Below are positions 7,522-10,869 of a stretch of DNA of 10,869 nt, piece after piece (position 1 is the first letter of the stretch; the number at the start of each line of letters is the position of its first letter). This DNA comes from Candidatus Aminicenantota bacterium. GTDB lineage: Bacteria > Acidobacteriota > Aminicenantia > Aminicenantales > Aminicenantaceae. The notes beneath the pieces were generated by a model. That model was not told the DNA's origin and made no database searches. It worked only from the letters and a program-made list of their open reading frames with translations. The translations under genes were made by a program, and so were the position numbers. The DNA is taken from the NCBI GenBank assembly GCA_016926925.1, contig JAFGNQ010000412.1:1-10869 (forward strand), written 5' to 3'.

Positions 7522-8922
7522 ATGAAGTTTAATGCCGCTCTGGTATTTGTTCTCAGTTTTTTGAGTATGCTCTTCTTTTCAGGATGCACTTCAAAAAGCG
7601 CGGTGGACGCGCCGGACTACACTTCTTTCGACCAATGGGCGAAGGCGAAGGCTGTCCCGCTCAAGACAACAGAGCCCGGGAGCGGCTTCGAAGACCTCGC
7701 TCTTTTAAAGGATGTCGTGGGTGATGCCAAAGTTGTTGCGCTGGGTGAAAGCATCCACTACGGACACGAGTTTATCCGGCTGCACCACCGCCTGATCGAA
7801 TATCTCGTCGACGAAATGGGCTTCACCGCCGTCGCTCAAGAGACGGGATTTTCGGAGTCGGAATTGGTACACAAATATGTCGTAGGCCGGGTGGATGAAC
7901 CGCCTCAGTGGACCGAAGATCCGGATAAATTGGATACGGTCGGATATACATGGGGCTTCGGAAAAGAGAAAGCACAGCTCGCCCTTATAAGATGGATGCG
8001 TGACTTCAATGCAAACCCCGCTCGCACACGCAAAATCAACTTTTATGGAATCGATGTCGGCCATGGCTACAGCAATCCTTTAACCTCGCTGGAGTCTGCC
8101 TGGAAATATCTGGAAAGGGTGGATCCCGCTTATAAAAGTTCCGACAACAGGAGAAACCTGCGTTCTTTGGTCGAGAAATTTCTCGGGTCCGGAGGAGGGA
8201 TCAGGTTTGTATCGACGCAGAAATACCATGAACTTCCAATAGAGGCGCAGAATGCTTACAAGGCCGAAATCGCCCGGCTGATCGCACATTTTGAAATCAA
8301 CAGGGTAGAATTTATCCGGGCGTCGTCCATCGATGAATACGAGTGGGCTTATCGTCACGCCGTTGCCGCCCGGCAGCTCAATCAATGTACGGAATATTTG
8401 CTGGACTTTATTAAGGATCAGGACTTCGCAAGGTCGTCCAGATATCGGGATTACTGCCAGGCCGACAACATTTGCTGGACACTCGACAGGGAAAAACCTC
8501 GAGGAAGAGTGATCGTCATGGCTCACAACGCCCACATTCAGAAGGACTTGGATTCAAACCCGGAATGGTTCTCCCGGCCCTACCCGCCTGCGGGCATGGT
8601 TCTCCAATCGAGGATCGGAGACGACTATGTCAATATCGGGTTTATCTATAATCGCTCTGTCGGCGGCTTCAAACCCTATGAAGCCGAAGGAAAATACGAC
8701 CTCTCCCAGACTGGTGCCGGCAGCATCGGCAGCGCACTCTCGAAGGTCGGACTGCCGTTGTTCATTCTCAATTTGAAGGATGTGCCCAATGAGGGTCCGG
8801 TCTATGAATGGTTGAACCAGGAGAAGCCGATGATGGCGGAGGCGGACTACATGCCCATCAATATCCTCAAAGCCTGGGATGCTCTTCTTTACATCGAGGA
8901 GCTATCCTACGCTCAGCGGTAG
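7522..8922 (+). CDS. Erythromycin esterase family lipoprotein
   Basis: 466 residues. A lipoprotein signal ends in F-F-S-G-Cys22, a good lipobox. The following Thr-Ser-Lys contains no Asp at +2, so outer-membrane sorting is possible. The body matches the erythromycin-esterase family (PF05139): LGESIHYGHEF with Glu76 and His79, VAQETGF with Glu107, NFYGIDVGHGY, and MAHNAHIQKD with His335 and His338, the positions that form the active-site cleft in EreA/EreB-type enzymes. EreA/EreB open the macrolide lactone by hydrolysis, but most family members lie outside resistance loci and have unknown substrates; macrolide resistance should not be assumed. AAGGAG lies 12 bases before the ATG, a rather long spacing. 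The S41 peptidase starts 58 bp after its stop with no terminator between, so the two are probably co-transcribed. Confidence 0.88.
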   Translation: MKFNAALVFVLSFLSMLFFSGCTSKSAVDAPDYTSFDQWAKAKAVPLKTTEPGSGFEDLALLKDVVGDAKVVALGESIHYGHEFIRLHHRLIEYLVDEMGFTAVAQETGFSESELVHKYVVGRVDEPPQWTEDPDKLDTVGYTWGFGKEKAQLALIRWMRDFNANPARTRKINFYGIDVGHGYSNPLTSLESAWKYLERVDPAYKSSDNRRNLRSLVEKFLGSGGGIRFVSTQKYHELPIEAQNAYKAEIARLIAHFEINRVEFIRASSIDEYEWAYRHAVAARQLNQCTEYLLDFIKDQDFARSSRYRDYCQADNICWTLDREKPRGRVIVMAHNAHIQKDLDSNPEWFSRPYPPAGMVLQSRIGDDYVNIGFIYNRSVGGFKPYEAEGKYDLSQTGAGSIGSALSKVGLPLFILNLKDVPNEGPVYEWLNQEKPMMAEADYMPINILKAWDALLYIEELSYAQR

Positions 8923-8980
8923 AAATAAGGAAATCATCTTCCCCGATCACGAGAGAATAGGAATCATTCAGGAGGTTCCC

Positions 8981-10369
8981 ATGAAAAAACATAGGGTCAC
9001 CGGATTGTTCTTCGCAGCCATTCTGGGGATTTTGCAGACCGCCTTTTTCGCCTCAGCTCAGCAACCCAAGAGTCTTTCTGACCGAGCCTACAAGGAAGGA
9101 GTGCTACAGAAGATCGCAAGCCTGCTGGAAAGCAAATACGTCCTTTCAGATAAAGCGAAAGGATTTGCCGACGAATTCAAAGCGAAATGCGCGTCCGGAG
9201 CCTATGATTCCTACGCATCGGCTAAGGAATTCGCAGAGAGGATCACTGCCGACCTTATTGCGATTACCCACGATAAGCACTTGAACTTCCGGGTCATGGT
9301 GTCCAGCGATATCGGGGAAAAGGCCGCCGGCTCCCTGCATCACCCCGTACGCTATTTCCGCCTGCGGAAAAAGGAGAACGCCGGCTTCTATAGGCTGGAC
9401 TGGATCGAGCCGAGGATCGGCTATATCGACCTCCGGCGGTTCTACTCCTTCGACCAGGCTAAGGACATGGCCGTCGCTGCCATGAAATTCCTGGCCGATG
9501 CCCGGGCTATCATCGTCGATATAAGGGAGAACGGAGGCGGCTCGGGAGATTATTTGAGCAGCTACTTCCTGCCGTATCCGACCCGACTGAGCGGCTCATA
9601 TTCCCGTCAAGACAATTCGTTGACCGAGATCTGGACCCGCCGGGATATCGGCATGGAACCGCGCCTTGACGTGCCTCTCTTCATCCTGACCGGTCCGAAC
9701 ACATTTTCCGCCGCCGAATACTTCGCCTACGATATGCAATCCAGGAAACGGGCGACGATCGTTGGAGAGCCGACGAAAGGCGGGGCCCATTCCGTGGACC
9801 TCTTCGGCATTGACGATCAATTTGAATTCTATATTTCTACCGAACGAGCGGTCAGTCCGGTTACAGGAGGAAATTGGGAGGGGACCGGCGTCATTCCCGA
9901 CATCCGGGTTCCGGCCGCTTCGGCCCTGGACGCCGCCCTTGTCGAGGCGAAAAAAGCGGCCGAGGCGTATGGCCGGACCGAGGATACGAGGCTGAAGAAG
10001 GCCGTTGATGAGATGCAAGCCCTCGCCGACGAATCGGCCGAGCTCTTTCGCGAGGGGAAGAACCAGGCCGCTGCCGCCGCCTTGGATTCGCTGCTGAAAA
10101 TCGCCCGTAACGCCGGGCTCGTCAGTCAGTTTTTCCTGGAGGTTTTCGCCTACAACTTCCAATCCCCCCAGGATGAACAAATGCAATTAGTCATCCTCGA
10201 GAAGAACGTCGCATTTTTTCCCGAGTCCTTCACCGCTTGCGACCGGTTGGCGTCCGCCTATCACTCCCGGGGAAAGTCAGACCTCGCTCTCAAATATTTC
10301 CGGAAGGTCCTGGAATTGGATCCCGCCAACCGGAACGCGATCCGTATGATCGAGGAACTTCGAAGATGA
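8981..10369 (+). CDS. Exported S41-family (IRBP/tricorn-like) peptidase with C-terminal TPR region
   Basis: 462 residues from the ATG at 8981, which has AGGAGG five bases upstream (8970-8975) and starts a clean signal peptide (cleavage near ASAQ, residue 27). An in-frame ATG at 8879 would overlap the previous gene and bury that signal. Residues 30-110 are the helical N-terminal domain ending in THDKHLNF (His100). The S41 core follows: IGYIDLRRF, ARAIIVDIRENGGGSGD, LTGPNTFSAAEYFAY (nucleophile Ser243), VGEPTKGGAH and NWEGTGVIPDIRVP. The lysine of Ctp-type Ser-Lys dyads is replaced by Gly268, so a tricorn-like arrangement of His100, Ser243 and Glu300 is inferred. No PDZ domain is present. Residues about 340-460 are helical, the last part (LASAYHSRGKSDLALKYFRKVLELDP) a TPR. 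It likely cuts peptides in the periplasm or outside the cell. No convincing terminator follows; TGAC-ACGG-GTCA just after the stop is a weak stem. Confidence 0.9.
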   Translation: MKKHRVTGLFFAAILGILQTAFFASAQQPKSLSDRAYKEGVLQKIASLLESKYVLSDKAKGFADEFKAKCASGAYDSYASAKEFAERITADLIAITHDKHLNFRVMVSSDIGEKAAGSLHHPVRYFRLRKKENAGFYRLDWIEPRIGYIDLRRFYSFDQAKDMAVAAMKFLADARAIIVDIRENGGGSGDYLSSYFLPYPTRLSGSYSRQDNSLTEIWTRRDIGMEPRLDVPLFILTGPNTFSAAEYFAYDMQSRKRATIVGEPTKGGAHSVDLFGIDDQFEFYISTERAVSPVTGGNWEGTGVIPDIRVPAASALDAALVEAKKAAEAYGRTEDTRLKKAVDEMQALADESAELFREGKNQAAAAALDSLLKIARNAGLVSQFFLEVFAYNFQSPQDEQMQLVILEKNVAFFPESFTACDRLASAYHSRGKSDLALKYFRKVLELDPANRNAIRMIEELRR

Positions 10370-10771
10370 CGGTCAATGAGTGACACGGGTCAAAAAGAAA
10401 AGCTCTGCATTAGCTTAGTGCTGAAATCCATATGAAGAACTGGCCGGTTACGGCGAGTACACGCGGAAGGTCCCCTTTAGACTCATCCCACACATCTGGT
10501 GATGACAGCTCTCAAATCCTGATAATATCCTCTAAAAATAGTACATTACGGGAGTTCGATTCGAAGAGAATCCCTGTGTGTGGAAGGATAGATCAATTGA
10601 GAGGGCGCAGCGTTCGCAAGTAACCGAATAGCCTGGCAGATAAGTCTTTTATTTCTATTTCCTCAAGTGAATTGCCCATCTCATGAGAAAAGCATGCGCT
10701 TCCGTTTGTCATCTATAAATAAATATCAAGGTGTTTGCGTCTTCACAAGTTGAATATAAAACGAAATGATA

Positions 10772-10812
10772 ATACGTATAAGTCACTTGAAATACGAAAT
10801 AAAAATACGTAT
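10772..10812. repeat. Two ATACGTAT palindromes flanking a promoter, candidate operators
   Basis: The 11-base string AATACGTATAA occurs at 10771-10781 and again at 10804-10814, each containing the perfect palindrome ATACGTAT. Centres are 33 bp apart, about three helical turns. The first copy lies just upstream of the -35 and the second overlaps the -10. A partial copy (AATACG) occurs at 10791-10796. ACTTGA (10785-10790) and TCAAGT (10815-10820) form a further inverted repeat. The layout suggests a repressor bridging the promoter, perhaps the product of the gene itself. Confidence 0.6.
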
Positions 10813-10815
10813 AAT
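10787..10815 (+). promoter_or_regulatory. Near-consensus promoter predicting a leaderless transcript
   Basis: TTGAAA (10787-10792), 17-bp spacer and a perfect TATAAT (10810-10815). The usual distance from the -10 puts the transcription start at about 10822, which is the A of the ATG. No Shine-Dalgarno sequence precedes that ATG (AATCAAGTC), which agrees with a leaderless mRNA. Confidence 0.7.
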
Positions 10816-10821
10816 CAAGTC

Positions 10822-10869
10822 ATGAAAAAATATTTTTTTACTGAACAGATAGACGAGAAATTTAAGTCC
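10822..10869 (+). CDS. Unidentified gene, first 16 codons only (truncated by the window edge)
   Basis: An ATG followed by 15 open codons to the right edge: MKKYFFTEQIDEKFKS. It is too short to assign to a family. Support comes from the strong promoter placed exactly for a leaderless start and from the flanking palindromes, not from the protein. The AT-rich codons differ from the GC-richer S41 gene upstream, so it may belong to a separately acquired module. Tight palindromic promoter control is common in toxin-antitoxin and other self-regulated small systems, but nothing here proves such a function. Confidence 0.5.
   Translation, partial: MKKYFFTEQIDEKFKS

Larger units (their letters stand above)
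10370..10821. other. Intergenic region without a convincing gene
   Basis: About 450 bp. The left part is mixed in composition, the right part (from about 10640) AT-rich. The only frame of note, 63 codons at 10432-10623, has no ribosome binding site and resembles no family I know. Small dyads exist: GATTC-GAAGA-GAATC near 10558-10572 and CCACACA (10488-10494) with TGTGTGG (10577-10583) about 80 bases apart. A structured RNA is possible but not supported. The last 50 bases hold the promoter and palindromes of the next gene. Confidence 0.6.

Noticed and set aside
6912..7589. 225-codon minus-strand frame across the TPR gene end and the next gene start
   Set aside because: It is antisense to two genes with clear domains and has no recognisable motif.
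7522..8922. Macrolide-resistance gene (ereA/ereB)
   Set aside because: Family motifs are present, but the lipoprotein signal and protease neighbour are unlike known resistance determinants, so no resistance symbol or role is assigned.
8879..8980. Upstream extension of the S41 peptidase to the ATG at 8879
   Set aside because: It overlaps the end of the previous gene, has no ribosome binding site and puts 34 residues before a clean signal peptide, whereas the ATG at 8981 has AGGAGG five bases upstream.
10550..10562. GGGAGTTCGATTC resembling a tRNA T-arm
   Set aside because: The 3' side does not pair with the 5' side as a T-stem, and no acceptor, D or anticodon stems surround it.
10432..10623. 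63-codon open frame on the plus strand
   Set aside because: No Shine-Dalgarno sequence, no recognisable family and a composition rich in Ser and Arg as expected by chance; nothing supports it as a gene.

Overview
The window looks like an accessory stretch of a Gram-negative chromosome of intermediate GC content. The signs are an outer-membrane TonB-dependent receptor with an N-terminal carboxypeptidase-regulatory-like domain, Sec signal peptides on every complete gene product, a clear lipobox on one product and a weak one on another, and a beta-propeller/Y_Y_Y/AraC regulator. This mixture is common in Acidobacteriota and Aminicenantes-like lineages and in Bacteroidota. The taxonomic guess rests on gene content only; no marker gene is present.

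Layout. 1-852 (+) is the 3' part of a one-component membrane regulator: Y_Y_Y sensor domain, one transmembrane helix, AraC-type DNA-binding domain. It converges on 902-2548 (-), an exported alpha/beta-hydrolase of the Fes/esterase-D type with a TTG start. Upstream of that, on the same strand, is 2757-5420 (-), an Oar-like TonB-dependent receptor. A strong 15-bp hairpin terminator separates the two. A 363-bp divergent control region (5421-5783) with candidate promoters and two perfect dyads comes next. 5784-7406 (+) is an exported metzincin-like zinc protease fused to TPR repeats. 7522-8922 (+) is a lipoprotein of the erythromycin-esterase family with its own good promoter, and 8981-10369 (+) is an exported S41 (IRBP/tricorn-like) peptidase with a C-terminal TPR region, probably in the same transcript. 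10370-10821 has no convincing gene. The window ends with the first 16 codons of an AT-rich gene at 10822 whose promoter (TTGAAA, 17 bp, TATAAT) puts the predicted transcription start on the ATG itself, flanked by two ATACGTAT palindromes.

How they may work together: all five complete genes encode products predicted to work outside the cytoplasm (one receptor, two hydrolases of the esterase type, two proteases), and the truncated regulator senses from outside. An uptake-and-processing locus for an extracellular ester- or peptide-containing substrate is a reasonable inference, but no substrate can be read from the sequence. The most unusual items are the metzincin-TPR fusion and the leaderless, palindrome-flanked promoter at the right edge.
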